Source of the DNA: Gemmatimonadota bacterium | GTDB lineage: Bacteria > JAAXHH01 | Direction: 5' to 3' | DNA length: 64,000 nt | Assembly: GCA_009838645.1 (NCBI GenBank) | Contig: VXRC01000038.1 | Coordinates: 62,001 to 126,000 of the forward strand | Shown: positions 1-8,937 of the stretch, in pieces | Numbering within the stretch: the first letter of the stretch is position 1 | Layout of the letters: the number at the start of each line of letters is the position of its first letter | Position numbers and translations under genes: made by a program | Notes under the pieces: generated by a model | What the model was told of the DNA's origin: nothing | What the model saw: the letters and a program-made list of their open reading frames with translations, nothing else | Database searches by the model: none

Positions 1-1278
1 CTGTTACTGGCCTTGGTCCTGGCGGGACGCCCCGTCCAGGGCCAGCAACTGGTGGACTACGTCGTCGCCGTCGTGGACAACGAGATCATCCTCTACTCCG
101 ACGTCGTCGAAGCGGTGAAGATGTACCGCATGCAGGAGACGGAGCAGGAGCCGGAAGACCTCCCGAACCAGTTGTTGAAGGACATGGTCGATACGCGCGT
201 TGTGCTCGCGTACGCGCGCAGGGACAGCGTGCGGGTACCCGCTGAACAGGTAAACGGCGCGGTGCGCCAGATCATCGACCAGTACACGGAACGGCTCGGT
301 TCCGAAGAAGCCCTGGAACAACTGGTGGCGAATTCGGGCATGACCATGCGGGACTGGAACCGGCTGCTCCGGCGCCAGAAGGAGGAGGAGCTGCTGCAGC
401 GCAGGCTCGAGGAAGACCGCTTCGGTGAAGTCCGCGTTACCGGCCTGGAAGTGGCCCGGTACTATGAGACGCACTACGACAGCATACCGTCGAACCCCGT
501 CCAACTCGACCTGAGCCATATCATGATCACCTCACGCCCGGACCCGGAAGTCGTGGCCGCCATGAACGCGCGGATTGACGAGATTCGGCGCCGCATAGCC
601 GACGGCGAGGATTTCGGCGAGATGGCGCGGCGGTATTCGGAAGACCTGAACAGCGCCAAAAACGGCGGAGACCTGGGATTCTTCACCCGCGGCACGTTCA
701 TGGCCGATTTCGAAGAGGCGGCTTTCGCCCTGGAGACGGGCGGCGTCAGCCACACGGTGCAGACGGACGTGGGCCTGCATATCATCAAGCTGGAGGAACG
801 GAGGGACGACCGGATCCGCGTGCGGCACATATTGGTCCAGATCCCGAAGACGGATGAGGACGATCACCGGGCGCAGGAGACGATTTCCTTGCTGCGGCAG
901 CGGATACTCGACGGCGACGAGACTTTTTCCGATGCCGCGGCGAAGTACTCGGAAGACCTGGCCTCCGCTTCCGAAGGCGGCCACATCGGGGAGTTCATGC
1001 TCGACCAGTTGCTGCCCCAGTACCAGGCCGCCCTCAATGCCGTCTCCATCGACGAGATGACCGAACCCATCAAGGTGGTGGACCAGGGCGCCGTCTCCTA
1101 TCACATCATGCGGCTGAACGACAGGACCGGGGGCGACAAGTTCACCCTGGACGACCACTTTCAGGAAATCACGAATCTGGCCAAATTCGCCAAGTGGAGT
1201 GAGGAGAGGGAACGGTGGCTCAAGGATCTTCGCCGCGAGTTGTACATTGACGAGCGCGGCCTGGACGTCCTGCCCTGA
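1..1278 (+). CDS. surA: SurA-type periplasmic peptidyl-prolyl isomerase/chaperone (5' partial)
   Basis: The frame is open from base 1 and already inside a hydrophobic signal segment (LLLALVLAG), so the true start lies upstream of the window. The mature part opens with the SurA-like stretch VDYVVAVVDNEIILYSDV, followed by a helical chaperone domain. Two parvulin (PpiC) domains follow, opening at LSHIMI (codon ~170) and RVRHILVQ (~275), each with the G-G-D/H-[IL]-G turn typical of the family. SurA folds outer-membrane proteins in the periplasm, so it implies a diderm envelope. The C-terminus ends in a short basic/acidic helix. The family assignment is firm; whether prolyl isomerase activity is retained cannot be judged. 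Confidence 0.88.
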   Translation: MLLALVLAGRPVQGQQLVDYVVAVVDNEIILYSDVVEAVKMYRMQETEQEPEDLPNQLLKDMVDTRVVLAYARRDSVRVPAEQVNGAVRQIIDQYTERLGSEEALEQLVANSGMTMRDWNRLLRRQKEEELLQRRLEEDRFGEVRVTGLEVARYYETHYDSIPSNPVQLDLSHIMITSRPDPEVVAAMNARIDEIRRRIADGEDFGEMARRYSEDLNSAKNGGDLGFFTRGTFMADFEEAAFALETGGVSHTVQTDVGLHIIKLEERRDDRIRVRHILVQIPKTDEDDHRAQETISLLRQRILDGDETFSDAAAKYSEDLASASEGGHIGEFMLDQLLPQYQAALNAVSIDEMTEPIKVVDQGAVSYHIMRLNDRTGGDKFTLDDHFQEITNLAKFAKWSEERERWLKDLRRELYIDERGLDVLP

Positions 1279-1347
1279 ACGACCTGCCCTGAACCGAGAT
1301 CCGCGAACGCGCGTCTAACGCGTGACCAACCTGCGACATCCCGTGAG

Positions 1348-1635
1348 ATGAGAGTAGATCTCTTTCTGAAACGGTCCCGCATCATCAAACAGCGGGACGC
1401 CGCCAAGAAGGCCTGCGACCGGGGTATGGTTACCATTTCCGGAAGGTCCGCGAAACCCGGCCACCAGGTCGCGGCAAGGGACATCGTCGTCGTGGCCTGG
1501 CCCGACAGAAGGCTGGAATTCGAAGTGTTGAACGTCCCGGAAGGAAACGTCTCGAAAGACCGGGCGCAATCCATGTATCACGTCCTCAGCGACGAGCGCC
1601 TGATTGATAACGTTTCAGGCTTCGAAGCTCGTTGA
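1348..1635 (+). CDS. S4-domain RNA-binding protein (HslR/Hsp15-like)
   Basis: This 95-residue protein begins MRVDLFLKRSRIIKQR and has the S4 layout of an alpha-L RNA-binding fold: a basic helix pair, then G-M-V-T-I-S-G-R and a strand ending DIVVVAW. Hsp15-type S4 proteins bind ribosomal particles, for example stalled 50S subunits carrying nascent chains. The ATG at 1348 is the first start after the surA stop and gives the expected N-terminus directly before the S4 motif. It lies 69 bases downstream of surA and 33 bases upstream of a methyltransferase, probably in one transcript. The general S4 call is secure; the precise ribosomal role is inference. Confidence 0.8.
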   Translation: MRVDLFLKRSRIIKQRDAAKKACDRGMVTISGRSAKPGHQVAARDIVVVAWPDRRLEFEVLNVPEGNVSKDRAQSMYHVLSDERLIDNVSGFEAR

Positions 1636-1668
1636 TGACCGCCCGCCCGGACGCGAAATCCCTTGAGC

Positions 1669-2445
1669 ATGCGCCACAGGAAAACCCACCCGGCTGATCC
1701 GGAGCTTCCCTACAACCAGTTGGCCCCGATATACGATCACGTGATGCGACACGTGGACTACGATCGGTGGGCCGACTACATCCAGTCGATATTCGAACGG
1801 TTCGGGGCGACGCCGAAGGACATCCTTGAACTGGCCTGCGGTACCGGCGTCATGGCGTGTATCCTCGATGACCGCGGATACCGGATGACGGGCATGGACC
1901 GGTCGGAAGGCATGATCGCCGTCGCCAGGCAAAAAGCCCTGGACGGCCGCCGGTCCATCGCGTTTCAGGCCGGCGACATGGTAGATATGCACGTTTCGGG
2001 CAGCTATGACGCGGTATTGTGCCTGTACGACAGCATCAACTATATCATGGATGAAGCGGACATCGCCGCCATGATGAATGGGTTGCGCGGGGTGCTGAAC
2101 ACCGGCGGCCTTTTCGTGTTCGACATCTGCACGGAAATCAACTCGCGCAGGTACTTCCATAAACAGGTCGACCAGGAAAGCAAAGGGGATTACTCCTATA
2201 TCCGTCGCTGCGAGTATGTCCCCGGGTCGCGCGTGCAGGTCAATGAATTCCAGTTAACCTTCCACCGCTGCGGGAAGCGGTTTTCCACCCGGGAACGCCA
2301 CGAGCAGCGGATCTATCCCGTGGCCCGGCTGGCGGAGATCTGCCGGCAATCGGGCTATCGCGTTCTCGGCGCATTCGACGGCTTCAGTTTCCAGGAAGCG
2401 TCGGAGCGATCCAACAGGGTCCACTACGTGGTCCGCCCCGCCTGA
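1669..2445 (+). CDS. Class I SAM-dependent methyltransferase
   Basis: The SAM-binding Rossmann motif I is ILELACGTGVMA (about residues 52-63), followed by an acidic residue at the end of strand 2 (GMDRSEGM) and the motif IV-like YDAVLCLYDSINY. This matches the Methyltransf_11/25 group of small-molecule methyltransferases. ATG 1669 is preferred to the in-frame TTG at 1663. The product is about 258 residues, normal for the family. It sits between an S4 RNA-binding protein and holB, with short gaps suggesting co-transcription. The sequence does not identify the substrate. Confidence 0.8.
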   Translation: MRHRKTHPADPELPYNQLAPIYDHVMRHVDYDRWADYIQSIFERFGATPKDILELACGTGVMACILDDRGYRMTGMDRSEGMIAVARQKALDGRRSIAFQAGDMVDMHVSGSYDAVLCLYDSINYIMDEADIAAMMNGLRGVLNTGGLFVFDICTEINSRRYFHKQVDQESKGDYSYIRRCEYVPGSRVQVNEFQLTFHRCGKRFSTRERHEQRIYPVARLAEICRQSGYRVLGAFDGFSFQEASERSNRVHYVVRPA

Positions 2446-2460
2446 TGAACGGTCCCCGAT

Positions 2461-3768
2461 ATGGCTTTCGATCGCGTTATTGGTCACGAGAAGCAGCGGC
2501 AACGGCTCATGGAGGCCGTTAAGCAGGACCGCCTGGCCCACGGGTACCTGTTCTCCGGGCCGCCCGGCGTGGGCGCCGAGGCACTGGCCATTGAGCTCGC
2601 CTGCGCGGTCAACTGCGAATACGGTCCCGGGGAGCCCTGCGGCCAGCCTGGTCAGCTTGGCCAGCCTGGTCAGCCTGGCCGGCAAGATCAGCATAGTCCG
2701 CGCGGCCCATGCCGCCATTGCCGGCGGATTCGCGCGCTCCAACACCCCGACCTGCACATCCTGGTTCCGTCATCCTCCGCTCCGCCCCCGGATCGGTCTT
2801 CAGGCCGGGGCGAGGGTTCGTCCAGTCGCGGCGAGGGCTCGTCCGGCCGCGCGAACGCCCGGGAGGAGCGCAGGCAGGGCCTGGCCGTCCGGCTGGCCGA
2901 AGACCCCTACGGCGCCCCGCCCTTCGGAATGAACGACATGCTCTCCGTGGAGGATGTCCGGTCGCTGCGCAGGGAGGCATCGGCCAAGCCCTACGAAGGA
3001 CGGAGGAAGGTGGCGGTCATCGTCTCGGCGGACCGGATGAACGCCGCGGCCTCGAACGCACTGCTCAAGACGCTCGAAGAGCCGCCGGGATCCCTGATGC
3101 TCATTCTGACCGCGTCCCGGTCCGGGAGGCTGCTGCCGACCATCGTGTCCCGTTGCCAACCCGTTTTTCTTTCGCGCCTGCGGGAGGACGAGGTGAAATC
3201 GGCGTTGATCGAGTGGTACGCCGTATCCCCGGAAGCAGCCGGGGAACTCGCACGCAGGTCCGAAGGCCGCCTTGCCGAAGCGCTGGCGGCCAGTTCGGAT
3301 CGGGGTTCGAAGATCCGTGATGACGCCTTCGCCTTGCTTGAATGTATATACGACGGGACACCGCTGAGCCTGTTCGAGCAGGTGGAATCCCTCACCGCGT
3401 CTCACCGCGAAGAACCGGTCGTGGAGAAGATACTCGACCATCTGCTGTCCCTGTACCGCGACATGTTCGTCCTCTCCTCGACAAGCGGGTCCCCGACGCT
3501 CTCGAACACGGACCGCACGGCGCCGCTGCGGGAACGGGCATCCGCGATGAACGTGGAAGAAATCGAAAAGGGGATCGCCGCCATCGAGGAAGCCAGGCGG
3601 GACATCGCGCGCAACGCCCACGTCCAACTGGCCCTCCTCGTGCTCGTCCTCAGACTCAGAATGAACCGTAGATACGCAGGTCCCCGGCAGGCGTCTTCCA
3701 CCCGGACGCCATCCCGCGAGAGACTATCCGATGAAACATCGTCCCATGCCCCGCCCGCCTCAGATTGA
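2461..3768 (+). CDS. holB: DNA polymerase III subunit delta-prime (clamp-loader AAA+ subunit)
   Basis: The N-terminus (FDRVIGHEKQRQRLMEAV, then RLAHGYLFSGPPGVGAE) is the delta-prime/DnaX AAA+ start. The Walker A is degenerate (Ala where Lys is expected), consistent with the non-hydrolysing delta-prime role. Four cysteines at residues 52, 60, 84 and 87 form the zinc module, and NALLKTLEEPP is the sensor-1 region. The protein is 435 residues, longer than usual, because of two low-complexity insertions: a Gln-Pro-Gly stretch inside the zinc module (residues 62-73) and a Ser/Gly/Arg/Glu stretch (residues 112-130). Delta-prime acts as the stator of the replisome clamp loader. ATG 2461 follows the methyltransferase stop by 15 bases. 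Confidence 0.88.
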   Translation: MAFDRVIGHEKQRQRLMEAVKQDRLAHGYLFSGPPGVGAEALAIELACAVNCEYGPGEPCGQPGQLGQPGQPGRQDQHSPRGPCRHCRRIRALQHPDLHILVPSSSAPPPDRSSGRGEGSSSRGEGSSGRANAREERRQGLAVRLAEDPYGAPPFGMNDMLSVEDVRSLRREASAKPYEGRRKVAVIVSADRMNAAASNALLKTLEEPPGSLMLILTASRSGRLLPTIVSRCQPVFLSRLREDEVKSALIEWYAVSPEAAGELARRSEGRLAEALAASSDRGSKIRDDAFALLECIYDGTPLSLFEQVESLTASHREEPVVEKILDHLLSLYRDMFVLSSTSGSPTLSNTDRTAPLRERASAMNVEEIEKGIAAIEEARRDIARNAHVQLALLVLVLRLRMNRRYAGPRQASSTRTPSRERLSDETSSHAPPASD

Positions 3769-3772
3769 TCCG

Positions 3773-3801
3773 TTGACAAACCCCCTTCCACACCCTATCC
3801 T
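3773..3801 (+). promoter_or_regulatory. Predicted sigma-70-type promoter for metG
   Basis: TTGACA (3773-3778) is followed by a 17-base spacer and TATCCT (3796-3801). Transcription would start near 3808, about 50 bases before the metG GTG codon. The site lies immediately after the holB stop. Confidence 0.6.
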
Positions 3802-3859
3802 GATGCTGGAACAAAACCGGGTCCCACAGGATTGATCCACCCGCGTCCGAGAGGTGGTC

Positions 3860-5968
3860 GTGGCAGAGAAAATTCTCGTTACAGACGCGTTGCCCTACGC
3901 GAACGGCAAGCTGCATATCGGTCATATCGCTGGTGTCCATCTGCCCGGCAACATCTACGTACGCTACCAGCGGCTGAAGGGCCGGGACGTCGTGCACGTC
4001 AGCGGATCGGACGACCACGGCGTGGCCATCACCCTGGCGGCCGAGAAGCAGGGGATCACGCCCAAGGAACTGGTGGACAAGTACTATCCCGTTATCCGGG
4101 GTGCGCTCGAAGACTTCGGCATCGTCTACGACAATTTCTCCCAGACCTCCCGCCCGATCCATCACGAAACGGCCCGGGACTATTTCCGCCGCCTGGATGA
4201 GAAGGGCTGTTTCGACGTGCGCGAGGTCGACCAGATCTACTGTCCGGCAAACAACCGTTTTCTGCCCGACCGCTACGTGGAGGGCACCTGCCCCCACTGC
4301 GGCTCGGGCCGGGCCAGGGGAGATCAATGCGAGGCCTGCGGCACCATTCTGGACGCCACGCAGCTTATCGATCCCCACAGCGATGTCTGCAAGGGATCCC
4401 TCGAGGTAAGACCGGCCAACCACTGGTATTTCAAGCTCGCCCGCATGTCCGCCCGGCTGCAGACTTGGATCGATACGAAAACGCACTGGAAGGTCAACGT
4501 GCGCAATTACTGCCAGGGCTGGTTCAACGAGGGGCTGTCCGACCGGCCCATCTCCCGGGACCTGGATTGGGGCGTAAAGCTGCCGATCGAGGAAGCGGTG
4601 GGCAAGGTCATGTACGTCTGGTTCGAGAACACGCTGGGCTACGTGTCGTCCACCCGGGAATGGGCGGTGGCGCAGGGCGACCCCGATCGGTGGAAGGACT
4701 ACTGGCTGAACCCGGACTGCAAGCTCGTCAATTTCCTCGGCAAGGACAACATCGTCTTCCACGCGATCCTCTGGCCGGCCATGATTATGGAGCACGGGGA
4801 TTTCGTCCTGCCTTCGGAGATCCCTGCCAACGAGTTTCTCAACATCGAGGGCCAAAAGCTGTCCACGAGCCGGAACTGGGCGGTCTGGCTGGACGAGTAC
4901 CTGGATGACTTCCCGCCCGATCCGATGCGTTACTGCCTGGCGTCGATTTCGCCCGAGACCAAGGACTCCGACTTTACGTGGAAGGACTTCCAGGCGCGCA
5001 ACAACAACGAACTGGCCGATATCTTCGGAAATTTCGTAAACCGGACGCTGACCTTCATCAACCGGTATTTCGACGGAGTGATCCCGGAACCGGGGACGTT
5101 TTCGCCGGAGGACCGGGAGATGCTTCAGGCCGTGGCCGGCGCTCCGGACCGTGTGGGCGCATGTTTCGAGTCGTTCCAGGTGCGGGGTGCCGTACGGGAG
5201 CTGATCGCCCTGGGAAACCAGTGCAACCGGTACTTCAACGACCAGGCGCCCTGGAACACGCGCAAGACCGACCTCGCACGTTGCGCCGCCACGCTCCACG
5301 TGTGCATGCAGACGGTGAGGGTCCTCGCCGTGGTCATGTCTCCCATCCTGCCGTTCAGCGCGGAGCGGCTGTGGAAGATGGCGGGCCTGGAAGGACGCGT
5401 CGATGCGCAGATGTGGGACGAAATCGAGATCGATGCGTCGTTGTCCGGCCGACCCATCGGCGAAATCGAAATCCTGTTCCACAAGATCGACGACGATACG
5501 ATCGACGAGCAGATCGGAAGGCTGGGCCGGTCCGATGCCTTGAAATCCGTGGAAGCGGAACCCGGCGGAACGAAATCCGTGGAAGCGGAACCCGGCGGAA
5601 CGAAATCCGTGGAAGCGGAACCCGCCGGGTCGGTTCGGACCGAACTCGTATCGATCGACGATTTCCGCCAGATCGATTTGCGCATCGCAGACATCGTGGC
5701 GGCGGAACCGGTACCCGGAACGGACCGGTTGCTCAGACTGCAGCTGTGCATCGGCGCGGAGGAGCGGCAGATCGTGTCCGGGATTGCCCCCGGGTATACG
5801 CCGGAGAAACTGGTCGGCCGGCAGATCGTGGTGGTGGCGAACCTGGAGCCCGCGAAAATCCGCGGCATGGAATCGAGGGGCATGCTGCTCGCGGCCGAAG
5901 ACGACGACGGCGCTCCCATCCTCCTCGGTCCGGACGTCCGCGTCCGATCCGGTTCATCGGTTACCTGA
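3860..5968 (+). CDS. metG: Methionyl-tRNA synthetase (with C-terminal tRNA-binding domain)
   Basis: This enzyme charges tRNA-Met. The class I HIGH signature is at residues 19-22 (KLHIGHIAG). A four-cysteine zinc knuckle region follows (CPANN..., CPHCGSG, CEACG), and the KMSKS equivalent is KLSTS near residue 333. The C-terminus is an EMAP/Trbp111-like tRNA-binding domain (DFRQIDLRIADIV onward). The linker between them contains a 10-residue tandem repeat. I chose GTG 3860 because GAGAGG at 3849-3854 sits 5 bases upstream; the GTG at 3854 would overlap that Shine-Dalgarno. The length of 702 residues is normal for the bacterial long form. Confidence 0.95.
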   Translation: MAEKILVTDALPYANGKLHIGHIAGVHLPGNIYVRYQRLKGRDVVHVSGSDDHGVAITLAAEKQGITPKELVDKYYPVIRGALEDFGIVYDNFSQTSRPIHHETARDYFRRLDEKGCFDVREVDQIYCPANNRFLPDRYVEGTCPHCGSGRARGDQCEACGTILDATQLIDPHSDVCKGSLEVRPANHWYFKLARMSARLQTWIDTKTHWKVNVRNYCQGWFNEGLSDRPISRDLDWGVKLPIEEAVGKVMYVWFENTLGYVSSTREWAVAQGDPDRWKDYWLNPDCKLVNFLGKDNIVFHAILWPAMIMEHGDFVLPSEIPANEFLNIEGQKLSTSRNWAVWLDEYLDDFPPDPMRYCLASISPETKDSDFTWKDFQARNNNELADIFGNFVNRTLTFINRYFDGVIPEPGTFSPEDREMLQAVAGAPDRVGACFESFQVRGAVRELIALGNQCNRYFNDQAPWNTRKTDLARCAATLHVCMQTVRVLAVVMSPILPFSAERLWKMAGLEGRVDAQMWDEIEIDASLSGRPIGEIEILFHKIDDDTIDEQIGRLGRSDALKSVEAEPGGTKSVEAEPGGTKSVEAEPAGSVRTELVSIDDFRQIDLRIADIVAAEPVPGTDRLLRLQLCIGAEERQIVSGIAPGYTPEKLVGRQIVVVANLEPAKIRGMESRGMLLAAEDDDGAPILLGPDVRVRSGSSVT
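5543..5628 (+). repeat. 30-bp in-frame tandem repeat in the metG linker
   Basis: A 30-base unit starting at 5543, 5573 and 5603 encodes KSVEAEPGGT nearly three times. The copies are almost identical at DNA level, so the duplication is recent. It lengthens the acidic linker between the anticodon-binding and C-terminal tRNA-binding domains. Confidence 0.9.
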
Positions 5969-6029
5969 AATCCGGCCTGCCGGCCACACGGAACGTACGT
6001 CATTCAATAACCTGCACCCAATCGCTGCC

Positions 6030-6794
6030 TTGCTGTTCGATACGCATACCCATCTCACGGACGAAGCATTCGACGACGACCGCGCCGACGTGATCCAGCG
6101 GGCCCTGGACGCGGGCGTGGAACGCATGGTCGCCGTGGGGTATGATCTGGAGAGCAGCAGGGCCGCGGTGGCGCTCGCCGAAGACCGGGATTCCGTGTAT
6201 GCCGCCGCGGGCATCCACCCGTGCCACGTCCACGAAGCCCGTGAAGAGGACTACCGGGAAATCGAGAAACTGCTGAAGCATCCGACCGTCATCGCCGTGG
6301 GCGAAACCGGCATCGACCTGCATTACGACCGGTCCACCTACCCGCTGCAGGAGACGTCGTTCAGAAGACACATGGAGTGGGGCGGAAGCACGGGACTGCC
6401 GGTTATCGTGCACGACCGGGACGCCCACGCCGAGGTCATGACCATGCTGGGCGAGTTTCCCGGCGAGGAAACGACCGCGATCCTGCACTGCTTTACCGGG
6501 GACGTCGCCATGGCCGAAAGAGCTGTTTCCATGGGATGTTTCCTGGGGTTCGGCGGCATCGCGACGTTCAAGAACTCGACGGTGGGCACGGTGGTCTCCG
6601 GATTGCCAGCGGAATGCATCCTTGTCGAAACGGACGCACCCTATCTCGCGCCCGTACCCCACCGCGGACGCCGGAACGAACCATCATACCTCGTAAACAC
6701 GGCCGAAGCGGTCGCCCGTCACCGGGCCGTTACCGTGGATGAACTGGCACGGACCACAACCCAGAACGCGAACAAGGTGTTTCGAATCCATTGA
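6030..6794 (+). CDS. tatD: TatD-family metal-dependent hydrolase/DNase
   Basis: The start LLFDTHTHLTDE carries the HxH metal ligands of the TatD amidohydrolase barrel. Further hallmarks are GIHPCH, VIAVGETGIDLHYD (the catalytic Glu), PVIVHDRDA, LHCFTGD and ILVETDAPYLAP. TatD proteins are 3'-5' exonucleases or D-aminoacyl-tRNA-related hydrolases. TTG 6030 gives the standard N-terminus. No good Shine-Dalgarno is visible there, and the frame stays open upstream into the end of metG, so the start is the least certain point. The stop overlaps the next gene's TTG by 4 bases, implying translational coupling. Confidence 0.85.
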   Translation: MLFDTHTHLTDEAFDDDRADVIQRALDAGVERMVAVGYDLESSRAAVALAEDRDSVYAAAGIHPCHVHEAREEDYREIEKLLKHPTVIAVGETGIDLHYDRSTYPLQETSFRRHMEWGGSTGLPVIVHDRDAHAEVMTMLGEFPGEETTAILHCFTGDVAMAERAVSMGCFLGFGGIATFKNSTVGTVVSGLPAECILVETDAPYLAPVPHRGRRNEPSYLVNTAEAVARHRAVTVDELARTTTQNANKVFRIH

Positions 6795-7663
6795 GTACGG
6801 TGCTCGATCCTCCTGAAGACCTGCTGGCCAGCCTGCGCCGATCGGATTTTCGCCCATCCAGGTCGAAGGGTCAGCACTTCCTGAACGATACGTCCATCGC
6901 CCGCCGCATCATCGAATCGGCGGGCGTAACGAAGGATACGGCCGTACTTGAAATTGGTCCGGGGGCCGGCGCGTTGACCCGCCACCTTATCACACTGGCC
7001 GGCGGTGTGACCGCCGTGGAAGTCGATTCCAGGCTGGCAGGCGTCCTCCAGGAAGCCTACGGCCGATACGATCACATGACCATCGTGATCGGAGACGTGC
7101 TCGATCTGGACCTGGCCGACCTGATGGGGAAGTATGGCGAGCCCGGGTTCGTACTCGTGGCCAATCTGCCCTACGGGATTACGGGTCCCGTGCTTGACCG
7201 GTTGATTGCCCATCGCGGAAAGATCAGGTGCGCGGTCATCATGGTTCAGCATGAAGTGGGCGGACGCCTGACGGCGCGGCCGGGTACGAAAGCCTACGGC
7301 GCGATCACCGCCATCATGGCGTACCACTACGCCGTGGAATCGTTGTTCCGGGTGGGCGGCGACCGGTTCGTTCCCCGTCCGGCGGTGGATTCGGTCGTCC
7401 TCCGGTTGACGCCCCATGAGCGGCCGCCGGTTACGGTCGGGGACGCCGACCTGTTGAACGACGTGATCAAGGCGGCCTTTCAACATCGGCGCAAGATGCT
7501 GCACCACGCGATGAATCGCCTGGTTCCCGGTTCCGCCGGCTATCTCTCGGATCATACCGGCATCGACCTGAAACGACGCGGTGAAACCATGGACCTGAAC
7601 GAGTTCGCGGTGCTTGCCGATGCGCTTCGGGTATTCCGGGACCACCACCAGGACGATTGCTGA
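6791..7663 (+). CDS. rsmA: 16S rRNA (adenine-1518/1519-N6)-dimethyltransferase
   Basis: The KsgA/RsmA signature is complete: KGQHFLND at the N-terminus, the SAM motif VLEIGPGAGALTRHL, an acidic residue in VEVDSRL, and the catalytic motif IV VANLPYGIT. The C-terminal helical domain contains AAFQHRRKML. The enzyme dimethylates two adjacent adenines near the 3' end of 16S rRNA during small-subunit maturation. TTG 6791 overlaps the tatD stop (TTGA). The length is about 290 residues, slightly longer than typical because of the N-terminal segment. Confidence 0.93.
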   Translation: MSTVLDPPEDLLASLRRSDFRPSRSKGQHFLNDTSIARRIIESAGVTKDTAVLEIGPGAGALTRHLITLAGGVTAVEVDSRLAGVLQEAYGRYDHMTIVIGDVLDLDLADLMGKYGEPGFVLVANLPYGITGPVLDRLIAHRGKIRCAVIMVQHEVGGRLTARPGTKAYGAITAIMAYHYAVESLFRVGGDRFVPRPAVDSVVLRLTPHERPPVTVGDADLLNDVIKAAFQHRRKMLHHAMNRLVPGSAGYLSDHTGIDLKRRGETMDLNEFAVLADALRVFRDHHQDDC

Positions 7664-7674
7664 CGGACCGCAAT

Positions 7675-8922
7675 ATGCGCTTCCGCTTTTCACATTCGGC
7701 CAGAACGAGGATGGCGAGCAGAAAAAGCCAGCGCCGGTCGTACATCCTGTACGCCGGCCTCGGAACGGCTGCTGTCGTGCTGCTGGTCCTCGCCGTGTGG
7801 ATCATGCTGTATGAAAACCAGGCCAGGAAGGTCGTGGACTGGCTGCTGGACCGGCCCATCCCGGTTGCCGTGCCCGAACTCCAACGGACGTCCGCCTGGA
7901 AAACGGACCAGCAGGCGTTTCACGCGATGGAAGCGGCCCTGTACGGTGCGTTCATGAATCTGCAGGTCACACCGGACAGGATACGGGACACCGTGCCGCG
8001 CACCGCGACGGCCACGGGCCGTTGGAGGTCCATGGAACGAAGGATCATCGTTTCGGATACCTATTCGCTTACCCAATGCAATCTCGAGATCGCCAGGGCG
8101 GTCGTCCGGGCGGGCGGAAAGGTCTCCCGTGCGGAGGAACGGACCAGGACCGGGGCGTTGCTGCTCGAAATCACCTTCGATGGCGACGTAACCCATCGCC
8201 TCGATATAACCCGCGACCCGGCTGTTCGCCGTAAAACGGGTCGTCTTGCCGTCGTGATCGCTTATACGGACGAAGATCAGCGAGGCATGGTCGAGGAACT
8301 CTCCGAATTCACCCGGCCTCTCAATTTCGCCCTGTTTCCCTGGGCTGACGGCGCAAACGAATTGGCTGCCGAACTCACGCGCGGCGATCACGAGGTTATG
8401 GCGCTGCTACCCGTTCAACCGGCGTCTGACGCCGCCGGTCTGCCGCGCAGGAGATCCGTGTCGCCCACGCACTCGGAGCTGACCAACCGCCGCGTCGTGG
8501 AAGACGCCCTTTCCACGCTACCCGGGGCTCAGGGCGTCCTTCGGTATCCAGCCGGCCGCATGGAAAATGAAGCCGAGGTGCTGGCCCCCGTGCTGGACGA
8601 ACTGGGCAAACGGAACCTGTACTACCTGGACAACCCGGGCGGACCGGGAGGTTCAAGCGGACCGGGCGGACCAGGCGGTCCGGAGGATCGGGTCGGGGGA
8701 AGCGGCCGGCTTCGGGCCTGGGGTGTGCTCGATCCCTTGTACAATCCCGTAATCATATCCATGAACCTGGACCGCGCGTCGCTTACCGCCCTGGACGACA
8801 CCCGCGCCGTCGTCATCGCCGATGCCAGGTCCCATACCCTTCAGGTGCTGATGGACCGGATGAGGTATCTTGAAATCAGAGGGATCGAGTTCGTACGGGT
8901 TTCCGACCTCGTGGACAACTGA
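7675..8922 (+). CDS. Divergent polysaccharide deacetylase family protein, membrane-anchored
   Basis: One N-terminal membrane segment (YILYAGLGTAAVVLLVLAVWIML) precedes an extracytoplasmic region. The C-terminal half matches the divergent polysaccharide deacetylase family: LAVVIAYTDEDQ, LNFALFPWADGANELAAEL, HEVMALLPVQP, and a final ARSHTLQVLMDRMRYLEIRGIEFV. In this family the deacetylase barrel is kept but the classical His-x3-His metal site is not. A Gly/Pro-rich insertion follows LYYLDNPGG. ATG 7675 is used; TTG 7657 and ATG 7711 are in-frame alternatives. It lies directly after rsmA and before a PdxJ-fold gene. The substrate is unknown and probably an envelope polysaccharide. Confidence 0.7.
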   Translation: MRFRFSHSARTRMASRKSQRRSYILYAGLGTAAVVLLVLAVWIMLYENQARKVVDWLLDRPIPVAVPELQRTSAWKTDQQAFHAMEAALYGAFMNLQVTPDRIRDTVPRTATATGRWRSMERRIIVSDTYSLTQCNLEIARAVVRAGGKVSRAEERTRTGALLLEITFDGDVTHRLDITRDPAVRRKTGRLAVVIAYTDEDQRGMVEELSEFTRPLNFALFPWADGANELAAELTRGDHEVMALLPVQPASDAAGLPRRRSVSPTHSELTNRRVVEDALSTLPGAQGVLRYPAGRMENEAEVLAPVLDELGKRNLYYLDNPGGPGGSSGPGGPGGPEDRVGGSGRLRAWGVLDPLYNPVIISMNLDRASLTALDDTRAVVIADARSHTLQVLMDRMRYLEIRGIEFVRVSDLVDN

Positions 8923-8937
8923 CACCGGAGATCACCC

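Noticed and set aside
3656-5482. 608-codon open frame on the minus strand opposite metG
   Set aside because: It lies antisense to a complete MetRS with clear motifs. Its composition is the antisense shadow expected in G+C-rich DNA.
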